Source: Nematopogon swammerdamellus
Taxonomy: Eukaryota > Arthropoda > Insecta > Lepidoptera > Adelidae
Reading direction: 5' to 3'
Assembly: GCA_946902875.1 (NCBI GenBank)
Contig: OX336343.1
Span: forward strand, 8,917,754-8,981,753
DNA length: 64,000 bases
Shown here: in pieces, positions 22,557 to 34,800 of the stretch
Layout of the letters: each line of letters begins with the position of its first letter
How positions within the stretch are numbered: the stretch's first letter is position 1
Notes under the pieces: model-generated
Told to the model about the DNA's origin: nothing
What the model saw: only the letters and a program-made list of their open reading frames with translations
The model's database searches: none
Program-made: the position numbers and the translations under genes

Positions 22557-24973
22557 TGCTTGGGGACTCCTAATTTTCGAGACGCTAGTTTCGCCTTGGA
22601 CTCTATGAACGATCGAAACCCAACGTCCCTGGACACCTCCATACCCAGGACGCCCAGACTACCATCGTTGGGGACTTGGCTGCCCTGAAAAGTGGCTTGG
22701 AGAGGAAACGGATCAGCCTTAGTAGAGAAAGCACAAGCTTGCGTCTTGGCTACGTTGAAGTTGACCAAGTTCTTCTTCCCCCAAGAGGATACTTTTTCGA
22801 GAACCTGGTCAACCCGAGCAACAGTTTCGCGTCTCGCGTTTGCTGCTGAGGCCTCTCTACCCTTCCAGTCCTTGATGAACCCTTCGTGCACCGTGCTGTC
22901 GTCCGCGTAACAGTGTATTTCGCCGAGCGAGAGCATGTCGTTGATGAACAATAAAAACAGCGTAGGCGACAGCACGGATCCTTGTGGAACACCAGCATTG
23001 ATTGAGTAGTCGGCCGAGCAGGCACCATCTAGGGTGACAAATATCGACCGGCCACTCAAAAAGCTGGAGATCCAGGTGCACAGTTTTGTAGGGACACCGT
23101 AGGCCGGAAGCTTGCTTAAGAGTCCCCGGTGCCAGACGCGATCGAATGCTTTGGATATGTCCAGAGCGACCGCCAGCGATTCCCCAAAACCATCGAGCCT
23201 TTCAGCCCATAAATGCGTGACGTACGCTAGAAGATCTCCAGTCGACCTTTGCTTGCGAAAGCCGTATTGTTTGTCGTCGAGGAGTTTAGAGTCTTCTAGG
23301 TACGTCAGGAGCGCTGAGTTGACAATACGCTCCATAACCTTACTCAAAAGTGAGGTTATCGCAATAGGGCGATAGTTCGATGGGTTCGCTGGGTCCCCCT
23401 TCTTGGGGACCGGCTGGACCGAAGCTCTCTTCCAGCAAGAAGGCATTGATCCGGAGGAATAGGAGCGTTTGAATAGGCGGGTGAGGACTGGCGCCAATTC
23501 CAGAGCACAATTTTTCAAGACGATCGCCGGGACGCCATCAGGCCCACTATTCGAAATATCCAACTCACGTAGTGTTTTATGGACGACTCTGGGGTGGAAC
23601 CTAATATTTGCCATCATACGCCCGCAATGGGGTAATGAAGGGGGGTTGGCGCCCAGGTCGTCCATGTTTGAGTTGGATGCGAAAAGGCGTGCAAAGATAT
23701 TCGCCTTTTCTTTCGCGAGTATAGCGAGCGAGCCATCCGGACGTTCCAGCGGAGGTGTAGCAGGACGGCAGAAATTCCGACCGATGGATTTGGCGAGAGA
23801 CCAGAAGGCGCGGCTACCCGAAGGGCTACGTGCAAGTTTCGCGCCAATTCCACGGTCGTGCCTGAACTTGGCCAAGTTTTGCGTTCGTTTGCAGGACCTA
23901 GCAACGACGTTGAGCTCTCGTCTGTTCTCGACAGACCTATTCTGCAGCCATTTCCTATAAGCCTTGTTCTTAGTGTCAATAGCCAGTCTGCATTGACAAT
24001 CAAACCAAGGCTTATGGCGGCCGCCGATGGGAACGGTGGAGGTAGGTATGAAGAAATTCATACCCTGTGCGATCACATCGACGACCGATTGGGCACACAG
24101 GGATGGGTCTGGAGAAGAGAAGCAAACGTCGTGCCAAGGGTAGGCTCCCAGGAAGGAACGGAAGTCATCCCATTGTGCTGACCGGTAGTGCCAAACTGTT
24201 CGCGTACTACATTCACGTGCTTCCGCGAAGTGTACAGTTGGCACAGTTGAGCGTACAAGGCAATGGTCGGAGTTTCCGAGGGGAGCTTCGACCCTCACCT
24301 TGTAACCATTTGGCTCGGTAGTCAGCACAAGGTCCAACAAACTAGGTCGATGGGCAGGGTTATCAGGTATCCGAGTGGTTCCGGATACCAACTGCGTCAA
24401 CCCGTGCGCAATGGCCAAGTTGTAAGCCTCCCTGCCGGCATGGTCAGTGATGGGGGAGCCCAACCAGTCTTGGTGTTTAGCATTGAAGTCACCCAGCATC
24501 ACTAACTCCGCCGTAGGGAACTCGCAAAGCAGTTTGTCTGCCGTACTGCTGAGATGCTCATAAAATGTCTCTGTTCTTGACGCACTGAGGTTAGGGGATC
24601 TGTATGCACCCGCGTAAATCCTCACCACGTGGGGAAGATTCACGCGGATCCATAACACAGGAAAAACAGGGTCTTCAAATCGGGTGAGCCGGGTATAGGA
24701 GACACCAGATCCAACGTACAAGCAGACACCACCCTTCGCCATGAAACGTTCCTGAAGATTGTAACCAGGAACGTCCAGGTAGGATGCGTCCGCAGGACGC
24801 CCGATCTGGGTCTCCGTAAGAAAGAGGAGGTGAGGCCTCGCCGTCTGCAGATGGCAGGCGACGGATGAGAAATTTGTGTGTAGACCTCTTATATTGGCGA
24901 GGTCTACCTTAAATTTTGAGGGAGAACGGGCCGCTGAAGGTTTATACAGTTTTCTATTTTTTGTTCGGCTCAT
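22557..24973 (-). pseudogene. Non-LTR retrotransposon endonuclease-reverse transcriptase, 3'-truncated
   Basis: One continuous frame of about 805 codons before it enters satellite DNA. N-terminal APE-type endonuclease: IRGLHTNFSSV near residue 29, LTETQIGRP, the MLGDFNAKHQDWLG catalytic region and the GNSDHCLV motif. Reverse transcriptase: NYRPIAITSLLSKVMERI, KQYGFRKQRSTGDLL, ALDISKAFDRVWH, NAGVPQGSVLSP and the active site HCYADDST. The frame stops matching after LASRKLG: the C-terminal connection (LWDGSAKYQ region) is missing and the residues after it are read from the adjacent satellite. Jockey/CR1 superfamily; clade not assigned (Daphne-like on impression). It lies in an intron of the minus-strand host gene and has the same orientation. 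The intact frame suggests a young copy. Confidence 0.9.
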
Positions 24974-25750
24974 AATTTAGATGGGTGATTGATTCGTGGA
25001 GTGTATCGGAATGTGCCCAGGGCGCGGTGATGCCTTGTGCAACTCGGATAGACTCAACCAACTGACAGTCGCAGAGAGCGAGAGGACCCCCGGGCCCCCC
25101 CTCCCAGAAAACATGTGGTCTCCCATGGTCACCAGCCCCACAATGCTCTCTGGCAGGGATTTTCGCGTGTTGATAGGGCAGCCAGCACACGGGTTGGTGA
25201 GGGCCGTGTGCCGGGCCCCTGTACTACCACGCAGGCAGGCAGCGGTCACCTGTTTCCACCGGCTCTCCCTGACCCCTGCGGCTGTCAGTCGGTTAAAAGG
25301 AGTCTGGAGTGCGAGCGACACTAGCATCCACAACCCAGGACACCCCCGACACACTCAAGTCCACCGACCGGCTAGTCGCAGGCTGGCCTCCAAGTGTAGC
25401 AGAGCCACATCAGGAGTTTTTCGCCTACGACCTGTGGTACCAACCCGGACGACATAGTGGAGGACTTGTCTACCACATAGTGAGGCTGAAAATAAATCCT
25501 GTTTAGGCGCAGGATGATCGCCTGCGTCCGACATTCCTCAGCTGTTGCGACTCTGGGACGGTGGTAATGCCAAAGGCATCGTCGCAACATTGCCCAGGGA
25601 GCACGACGAGGACGTGAATGTCGGACTTGCTGGGCTCTACTTTAGTGTGACCCACCGCTGGCACAGTAGATTGCTAGATTGGTAATTTGGTGAACTCCAT
25701 ACAGCTCCAGAGAACACTACCAATGCTTAACCCAGCGAACCCCCCAAACT
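24974..25750 (-). mobile_element. 5' region of the same LINE
   Basis: GC-richer DNA upstream of the polymerase ATG, ending just before the host splice donor at 25757. Short open frames on both strands show no RNA-binding or zinc-knuckle motif, so I read it as 5' UTR or a degenerate first ORF. Confidence 0.5.
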
Positions 25751-25757
25751 TACTTAC

Positions 25758-25830
25758 CTGATGTATTGAATTTATGAGGTTTACGACGGACTCTTTAAAA
25801 TGTACGAATGTAGCTGTTGCGATATTATAT
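25758..25830 (-). CDS. Coiled-coil gene exon, last one visible (24 codons)
   Basis: Acceptor atttgttttttccag, donor CAG-gtaagtaa (consensus), phase 2 to 0. Encodes YNIATATFVHFKESVVNLIN and SIHQ after the split Lys. The donor lies a few bases from the 5' end of the LINE, so the following intron holds the retrotransposon. The next exon must start in phase 0 left of about 21.7 kb; I did not find it. Confidence 0.65.
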
Positions 25831-28800
25831 CTGGAAAAAACAAATTTAAGTCTAAAATTATCTACGTGACTAGATAGGTGCTAAAAATAGTCAAGAAAGT
25901 CTCTTAAAAAATATGTAACAATCTCCATTCTACGTATAATTTATAAAATTAAATAAATAAAATATTAATAAATTATATTAAAATTCCTTATGCTATAAAA
26001 TCTTATACGAATAACCAGATCTTCCTAGAGCGGCATTCACTAACTTTCTCGGCCTCAGTAGCTTCAGTCTCGGTCGGAATTCCCGCGATTCAACGTTTTC
26101 AGCGACACAGGCGGCGGCGGCGACTTCAAAAATGGTATTCACCGTCTCAACCATTCCAGCGTGTCGTCGTTACTCGTTAGCGAGACCGTCTGTCCTCGCT
26201 AGAACATGACATTGGAGTTTAGAGCTATCAGATGCAAGGAACACCACTTTCCGTCGTTTATCGATAAAACCTCCTACCGTCCGTCACCGATACCGACGCA
26301 AAATGCGTTAGTGAATACCTCTACTGGGTCCTTAAGGTTAGGTTAGGTTAGGTAAGGTTAGGTTAGGTTAGGTTAGGTTAGGTTAGGGTTCATCTCGAAC
26401 TGAGAAAACCGAATAGATGGAACAAATAGTATGCTCACTTGTGGTCATGCAGCGCGTCTGTAAAGGCGTAGTCGAGCGCGAGGCGGAGTGTGCGCGCCGC
26501 GCGCGGCGCGGCCGACGCGGAGAGCACGCGCCGCGCGCCGCGCTCGCAGCAGCGCGCCGCCACCAGCTCCCGGCACGCGTCCGCGCACGCCGCCGTGCGC
26601 TCGTACGCGTTCCTGTCACACCACCAACCGAGACCACTCACATCGCATCGCGCTCCCACTTCCGACAGGAACAACGTTGTGTTCCTGTCTAAGTAGGCAG
26701 GTTCCCTAAAGGAAAACACTAATAATATGTTAGTTCTAAAATTGGAAGAATAGAAGGGCAAAAGTGTTTATTTGTCACGTAGGTACGTGATAAATAGTTT
26801 AAGCTGCAGGTTCACCCCTTACCTTTCTACATATTTTATTTATCTAACTACTTACTCAGTCTACGCCGAAACCGGCTTCAGAATAGCTAGGTAGGTTAGG
26901 TTAGGTTAGGTTAGGTTAGGTTAGGTTAGGTTAGGTTAGGTTAGGTTAGGTTAGCAAGAAGCTTCCGTACAGGGTACGGAAACCTAAAAATAAGCACAAA
27001 AATTAGTGACTAAACAGTTGTTCGTCGTAGTTGGATCGGTATGGGTTGCACGCACAGATTTCACAAACCCTAAACCTATGGCTAGACGAGAAATGGTTTC
27101 CAGTATTTTAAGTTGTAATAACATTGGTTGCCAGTAAAACAAAACCTAAGAATATTATTTCGAAGCACAACGTCCCATCTTCGGCAAGCAGTGCCAATTG
27201 TTTCTTGTATAAACCTCATTCCTCAAATACAGCCTAGTCACTTCGTACTAATCGATAACCTCAACCCAATTGAAAGATATACAAATAGGAACTATGTAGT
27301 TCAGCGATGACTCTTCCTTATTGCTTCTTCAAATGTCAGCACGAAATTAATGAACAAGCGGATTTCAACTAAATAGCAAATTCATGGTTATGCTTTGTGT
27401 TCAGTAGTAAGTAAATAAATATCTAGGAGGAACTACGCAAGCCTATAAATTGCATTTTCCAACCCATAAGCCGCGCCCACACGGACGGCGCGCGCGGCTC
27501 GGCGGGCTCCGCGTCGTTTAACTGCACCTTAAGCTTAATTCGAAATGCTGCGTGTATTTAATAGTTACCTTATCATATGTACTATTGGTGGTAACTGGTA
27601 GCATGAAACCAATTGGTACTACTGCACTGAATGAAGGCCGATAAGAACGGCTATGAAAAATTGTCCGTGTTTTCCGGCCAGTTCGGAGTAGTCGACTCGG
27701 CGAAAGGTAAGCACTGACATGGCACGTAGCTCCAGGATGAACATGGTGTAAGACGCGGACATCACGCGTGTAAGCTGATTATATAAGGTGCTTCGTTATT
27801 CATGTCAAATGTTTCGGGAGCGTTACAAACACACTCACATAAACACGTTACGCAAAAAAAATTATGTTTTAGCATTACTTTTCGAGAAATTTAACAAAAC
27901 ATGTTTGCTACCTAAACATTAAAAGGATCAACCTGTGTGTAACAGTAGGTAACTTGCATTGTACGGGGTCAATGACCGTACTATGTTCAAACGCAGAACA
28001 GCTGTTTGTTGTAAGTAAGTAACAAGGTCACTAGACCTATGTGTAACAGGAGGTAACTTGCATTGTACGGGGGCAATGACCGTACTATGTTCAAACGCAG
28101 AACAGCTTTTTGTTGTAAGTAAGTCACAAGGTCACTAGACCTGTGTGTAACAGTATGTAACTTGCATTGTACGGGGTCAATGACCGTACTATGTTCAAAC
28201 GCAGAACAGCTGTTTGTTGTGAGTAAGTCACAAGGTCACTAGGCCTTTTGTCAGAGCGCCACCGCGCCGCCGTCGCCGCTCTAAAGCAACCTACGTGTGC
28301 GGTGTGTGTGCCTATATATCGTGTTTGGCAAGGGTCTATAGCATGATTGGTTTTTACAGCTATTTGATTTTATTTTTTTGTTAGGAGAAAAAATGCTCCT
28401 ATAAACATGTTTTTTTTTACGTAAAGTGTTTATTTGAGTGCGTATGTAACCCTCCCGAAACATTTGACATGAATAACGAAGCACCTTTATAGTTAACCGT
28501 GTCAGGTTTCAGGTTACTTGGCATTAGGCGCGAGTTTCCACGCGATGAGGGCATCATCGAGATGGCGGACAGCAGAGTGAGCGTGGTCGGCAGCGGCGCG
28601 CAGGCGCAGTGCGCTCGCCGCCATAGCGTCGCGCACGCCGCGCGCCGCGCGCAAATTGCTCTCCAACGCGCCGTCCGACGGACGACCCGACAGCGCGTCC
28701 GATACACTCTCTGCAACAAGTTTCATGTTGCTCAGGGTGCTTACATAGCGTCGCGCGCGCCGCGCGCCGCGCGCAACTTGCTCTCCAACGCGCCGTCCGA

Positions 28801-31800
28801 CGGACGACCCGACAGCGCGTCCGATACACTCTCTGCAACAAGTTTCATGTTGCTCAGGGTGCTTACATAGCGTCGCGTACGCCGCGCGCCGCGCGCTACT
28901 TGCTCTCCAACGCGCCGTCCGACGGACGACCCGACAGCGCGTCCGATACACTCTCTGCAAGAAGTTTCATGTTGCTCAGGGTGCTTACATAGCGTCGCGC
29001 ACGCCGCGCGCCGCGCGCAACTTGCTCTCCAACGCGCCGTCCGACGGACGACCCGACAGCGCATCCGATACACTCTGCAACAAGTTTCATGTTGCTCAGG
29101 GTGCTTACATAGCGTCGCGTACGCCGCGCGCCGCGCGCAACTGGCTCTCCAACGCGCCGTCCGACGGACGACCCGACAGCGCGTCCGATACACTCTCTGC
29201 AACAAGTTTCATGTTGCTCAAGGTGCTTACATAGCGTCGCGCACGCCACGCGCCGCACGCAACTTGCTCTCCAACGCGCCGTCCGACGGACGACCCGACA
29301 GCGCGTCCGATACACTCTCTGCAACAAGTCTCATGTTGCTCAGGGTGCTCTGGTATTATTTTACCCTACTCTCTAATAGATCATGCGGCCTTACTGTTAC
29401 GTTGCTTTTAAAATACAAGATGATACCATTTTGATATGAAAACCCTGTAAGATAATTTGATAACCAGAGGATCTTCAAGGTTTACCGACAAGTTTTAAAA
29501 GAAGTGCAGCTGTGATTTAAATGAAAAAATATCTACTTACCTATAACTCGATGCCTGTCCAATCAATCATACATACATACCTGAGACAAAAGAAGGTAAG
29601 CTAACCTAATAATCGTTCGAGCTGCTGATATAAGATACGCATGCGCGCCAGCTCGGCCTGCAGCGCGACGCGCTCGCGCGTCAGCTCGTCGCGCCGCGCG
29701 CGCAGCCATCCCAGCTCCAGCCGTCGCATCTCCTGACCAACCGCACACAATCTTGTAGTTCGCCCGCAAGTCATCTTCAACTACGCGCGGCGCGCCAAAC
29801 CAGATCAAGTTTTTTTTTTTTGTGACACTCTAAAGACGTTAATCATCATCATCATCATCAGCCTGTATCGGTTCACTGCTGTACATACACCTCTCCCAAG
29901 ACACGCCACCACACGTGGGCGCAAGACGTTACCTCCAACAAAATATGTTTACATTCTAGGGTTCGGCACAGTCTGCTTTATTAGTAGTAGAGTAGTTGTG
30001 TAACATTCTCGATTATTCGATCTTAAACGATGGTTCGTCAAATAATGATATCCTGATTTAGATCCTGATATACTTTTAAAGGTGCTCACCTTTCTGTTAA
30101 TGTTGGCCACAAAGTCTTCATTGTCTTGACCTAGCGCCGGCCTTTTGTATATGTCTAAACTCATAAATAACTGAAAAAAAAAATTTACTATTTTAAAAAC
30201 AATAATTTTAGAATTACTATTTCTATTATCTCAATCGTATAAAATTTTTTTTTAATTACCTGGTGAAATGTGTTTGTATAATTTTCTTTTGTTGGAATCT
30301 CTGTGGTGTTCTCTTCTAAAAGTTGTATTTCCTGGAAGTATGAGTGAAAGTTTCTCATTTTTCTCATTCAAACAGGTAGCGGCTGGGCTGCTTTGGGAAT
30401 GTTTTCGTGCTCTTTTCTGTTGATTTTAAGTAAGAAAGTGAGTATTCATCGTAGACACTACTACTGAGTAGGAGAGAGGCTCTGCGCCGCTCCCGTTTTC
30501 TTATTTGACAATTCAAGCACAGACTGAATAGGGATAAATACTTTTTATGGATATATCAAGGAGAATATTAATTACTTATATTAAAAAAAACTTAAAAGAA
30601 AAAAAAACTAAAACTGTGGCGATGACTAATTAAACCAATATCTACATATAATAATGATCATAATATTTTATATTTTCTCCGACTGTATTCGACTTGATGG
30701 AGGCGAAGGCCTTGTCCTCTATGTTCGACCCCATGCTCAGTTCATATGACTAACGGCGTGCCAAATTACTCGTGCCGTATATACTACTCGGTCCTTATAA
30801 GAACTAGCACGATTTCAAAACATCACAGATTATGTTGCTCTAAACCCCATGTAAATTGGTTGAATGAGTTTATGTGCATTGGTTGATCGATTATGATATT
30901 GTATTATATTATATGTATATTAAAGTCAGTAAAGAAGACAAAATAGGTATTGGGCGGTGTGTGTGTGTGTGTGGGTGTGTGGGTAGCTGGTAACCTGGTC
31001 GATGCTGGCGCGCTCGGCGGAGCAGACAGCGAGACGTGCCGCCGGCAGCGCCCGCTCCCGCCGCGCCAGCTCGCCCTCCAAGCGCGCCAGCGCGGCCGCC
31101 ACGCTTTCCGGCGCCTGCGCTCCCGCCGCACGCCCCCGCCGCCTCCCTTGCACTGACTGCACACCCCACGCTATATTCTAGCTAGCTAGAGTCTTCAAGC
31201 ATCGGCAGCACAATATTAGTCTGCAAACCTGCAGTCGCCACACTCATATATAACCATTCCTTTTTTCCGGTTTTCCCAGTGGTCAGATTGATGGTCAGAC
31301 TAGTCTGGCCAACGGGAATTTTTTTTCCCATTGGTCAGATTAATTTGACAACTGGATAAAAAACAAAAAATACATAGAAAAAAGTACAATCAAAGTAAAA
31401 ACTGTTTTGCATTTGAATAAAGTCACCGTTATTAAAGTGGAAACCCGAAAGACTACTTGTTAAGACTACTGGGAACGGTTCTAAAGTGTCAACAAACTCC
31501 ATAATGTCACAAATAAAATCTATTTATATTTAATAGTTATATGACCTCTTCGTATTTTCGTATTCAACTGTACTTTACTAAATCATGAGCTAACCTAACC
31601 AATGGGAAAAAAAATCCCGTTGGCCAGACTAGTCTGACCATCAATCTGACCACTGGGAAAAACCACTTTTTTCGGTCCTTCTTTTTTTAGTCGGGTAAAA
31701 AGTTAAGGTTTTCATTACTGAGAAAAAACGGTCAAGGTGAACTATATTCAGTTTACGTGCCTAGCTAGTGTCCCGTCAAAGCTGCTTTGCTCTCATCAAT

Positions 31801-34800
31801 TATATTTTATACAGGGTGCGGCCAAACTTTGGATGGGTGGCCGTGGTTCGGGTTCCACGTGAAACTGTTAGCGCAACCTTACCTTACTATGTACATGTTG
31901 TGTAGCTTAGCATAGTGCTCAACCCGTTGTGATTAATACAACCGCATTGAATGAAGGTTGCTCGAACCGGCTATGAAAATAGTTCGCGTTTTACGTTCAG
32001 TTTAATGTAGCCGGCACGAAAGGGAAGTACTGTCATGGAACCTCGCTGACACTGGCTGACTGACTAATGGTATGTTGACACGATGCGAGGTTTCACGCAC
32101 GAGAAGCATGCCGCCTTCTCGAACGAGAAAACTCGCATTCGTGAAGCGTTCGTGGAACTGTTTACACTATTCCACATCTCGTTCGAGCTCGTCTGTGTTT
32201 CTCTGTTTTGACAGTTGCAAAAATTGAGTCTGTAGACGAAGGTTTGGCGTGTGTTGGTACAATTTTAGCGTTTATTTTAGCACGACGTTTGATAAGAAAC
32301 AAAATAAAGAGGAAAAAACAGAAAAGATATTTTTTATAGAAACTGACACGGTTAGCTACATCACCTACAACATCCGTGATGTCAGCCCATAACAAGGTGT
32401 CATGTCAGTGCTTCCCTTCGGTCGTGTCGGCTGCACTGAACTGGACGGAAAACAAACTATTTACATATTTAGCCGTTTCGACGGATCTTTCATTCAGTGC
32501 GGTGGTATCAACCCGGGCAGGTTAAACCCTACCACCTAGTAATATAAGAAGGGAGTCATCTGAGATCTATGTGGATAAGTATATAAAGATAACTTAATCA
32601 TTTACACATCAGTCCACCTTGTCATGGTGCCGTAAACAACCAAAAACCACTAAGAACACTTTTTTGCACCAACAAACATCGTGCGAGACGCTCCTCTCGA
32701 ACGCCAACTAATAAACATGCATGAACTCGTTCGCGCGCGAACGACGCTGCGTTCGTGCACGCATGCGAGCTTGCGAGAACTGTCTACACGGTGCGTGAAT
32801 GCGTTCGAGAAGCATTTCTCGTGCGTGAACTCGCATCGTGTCAACCAGGCATAACAATGACTCTGGCACACACTTAAATGATTAATATCATTAAGTCGTA
32901 TGCTAGTAAGTGAAACGATGCCAAATGTTGCGCTCTCCATAAAAACACTTTTCACAGAACAATTAGACAAATTTATCTATGGCCCGTCTCATTTGACGTC
33001 AGTTTCATCAAAATCGGTTAAGTAGATTCGGAGATATTTCCGTGTGACGGATAGACAGACAGAGAGACAGACAGACACCAGAGTGATCGCATAAGGTTCC
33101 TCTGTTTCGCATTTTGCGGCGGCACCAGGAAAACGGCGTGGGTGGTCCGTCCCTATACGTTAAGCCAGTGTGCTGGAGAGCTGGTCTGAATCTCCTCCTT
33201 TATTAAACCGTCTGTGTGTTTGGCAAGCTTTAAAAAACCGGCCAAGTGCGAGTCGGACTAGCGCACCGGGTGTGGCCACCAGGATTGCCAAGCCCGATAC
33301 CGAGGTTTCCGCACCACAAAAAAACATGGAAAAAAAACACCTTTTCTGTTTTTTTTTATTTGATGTTATATCCGCCATAATAACACATATTCTGTGAAAA
33401 TTTCAACCGGCTACCTACTACGGTTCCAAAGCAGCAGTAGGACAGACAGACAGACAGACAGACGGCGTAGGCTTAGTAATAGGCTTCAGTACGGGATGCG
33501 GAAACCTAAAAATCATTTGGGTTCTCACGGCGGCGCTTTTCGACAATTTATGTCGTGATCACGGTTACAGCGAAAGTTAATAAAGCTCAATGTAAAAATG
33601 GTAAAAACACAAATAAAACTTACCGCGCTCCTACTGGACACGTGCACCTTCGGAGAGCTGGTCTTACAACCCATAACACCTCCAGCATCACAGTAATAGG
33701 TGCGAGGGGACCCTCATACCGATGTCGTGCTGCCGTGTTCAATGTTACAGTCACGACTACCTATAATCGTGTCGACGTACGTCTACCGAGCGAGCGCGTG
33801 ACAGCACTACCACGCCACTATAGAAAATGGAGTAACGAAATATACGAAGAGTAATACCATTATTTCTATAAATTTCTAGTGTGTAGTATATATTTCCAAT
33901 TTCCATATTACCGTATGGGGCCGGTACTAAAAAACAATAGCCTCACTGCATCTCTTCCCGTGCGTGTCGTAAAATGCGACTAGGGCCAAGATGCCGTGAG
34001 AACGGGCGATAGGGTAGCCACCTCTCACCTTGGCGCTCTCATTCCACCGCGTCATGCAGCAGGTGGGTGTTCGTGGGTGCCTTACATACTGCTTGATAGT
34101 TATCTTGTCCGAATATTTTGCGAAACGTTGTGGTCCGTGTTGTGTTGCAATTTACTAGAGTCCTTGCAACACAACGCTAATTACTCTGCTTACCTGCAAC
34201 AGTTTATGGTGGGGCAACGTATTCAGCGATGCTATGATATATACAAGGTATACTGGCGTAGATGAGCTCTACAAGCGATTCTACGAACGTAAAAATACGC
34301 AACGCGCAAAATAAAATTATAAGGACGTAATTATAGCACTACATGTAGCTACATGTAGTGCTGCAATTGCGTAGCGGCGCTACGAGTAGTGCTGTAATGG
34401 TAAAGATAAGCTCCAAGTGGTGCTACGACCGCGACCCGCGTATATGTGCTACGAGCAGAGTTAAATAGCCTAGAAAGGTGTTACAAGTTACGACTGCGTA
34501 GCGGCCCTTCGAGTAGTACTGTAATGGTGTAGATAAGCTCCAAGTGGTGCTACGACCGCGACCGGCGTATATGTGCTACGAGCAGAGTTAAATAGCCTAG
34601 AAAGGTGTTACAAGTTGCGACTGCGTAGCGGCGCTACGAGTAGTACTGTAATGGTGTAGATAAGCTCCAAGTGGTGCTACGACCGCGACCGGCGTATATG
34701 TGCTACGAGCAGAGTTAAATAGCCTAGAAAGGTGTTACAAGTTGCGACTGCGTAGCGGCGCTACGAGTAGTACTGTAATGGTGTAGATAAGCTCCAAGTG

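Noticed and set aside
26336..26954. Window near a chromosome end
   Set aside because: TTAGG tracts are short, interrupted and inside a gene with coding exons on both sides, so interstitial.
28417..29327. Arg-rich minus-strand frames of 95-154 codons across the 122-bp array
   Set aside because: The wrong frame for the host exon; they arise because GC-rich units read open out of phase (CRVYRTRCRVVRR type peptides).
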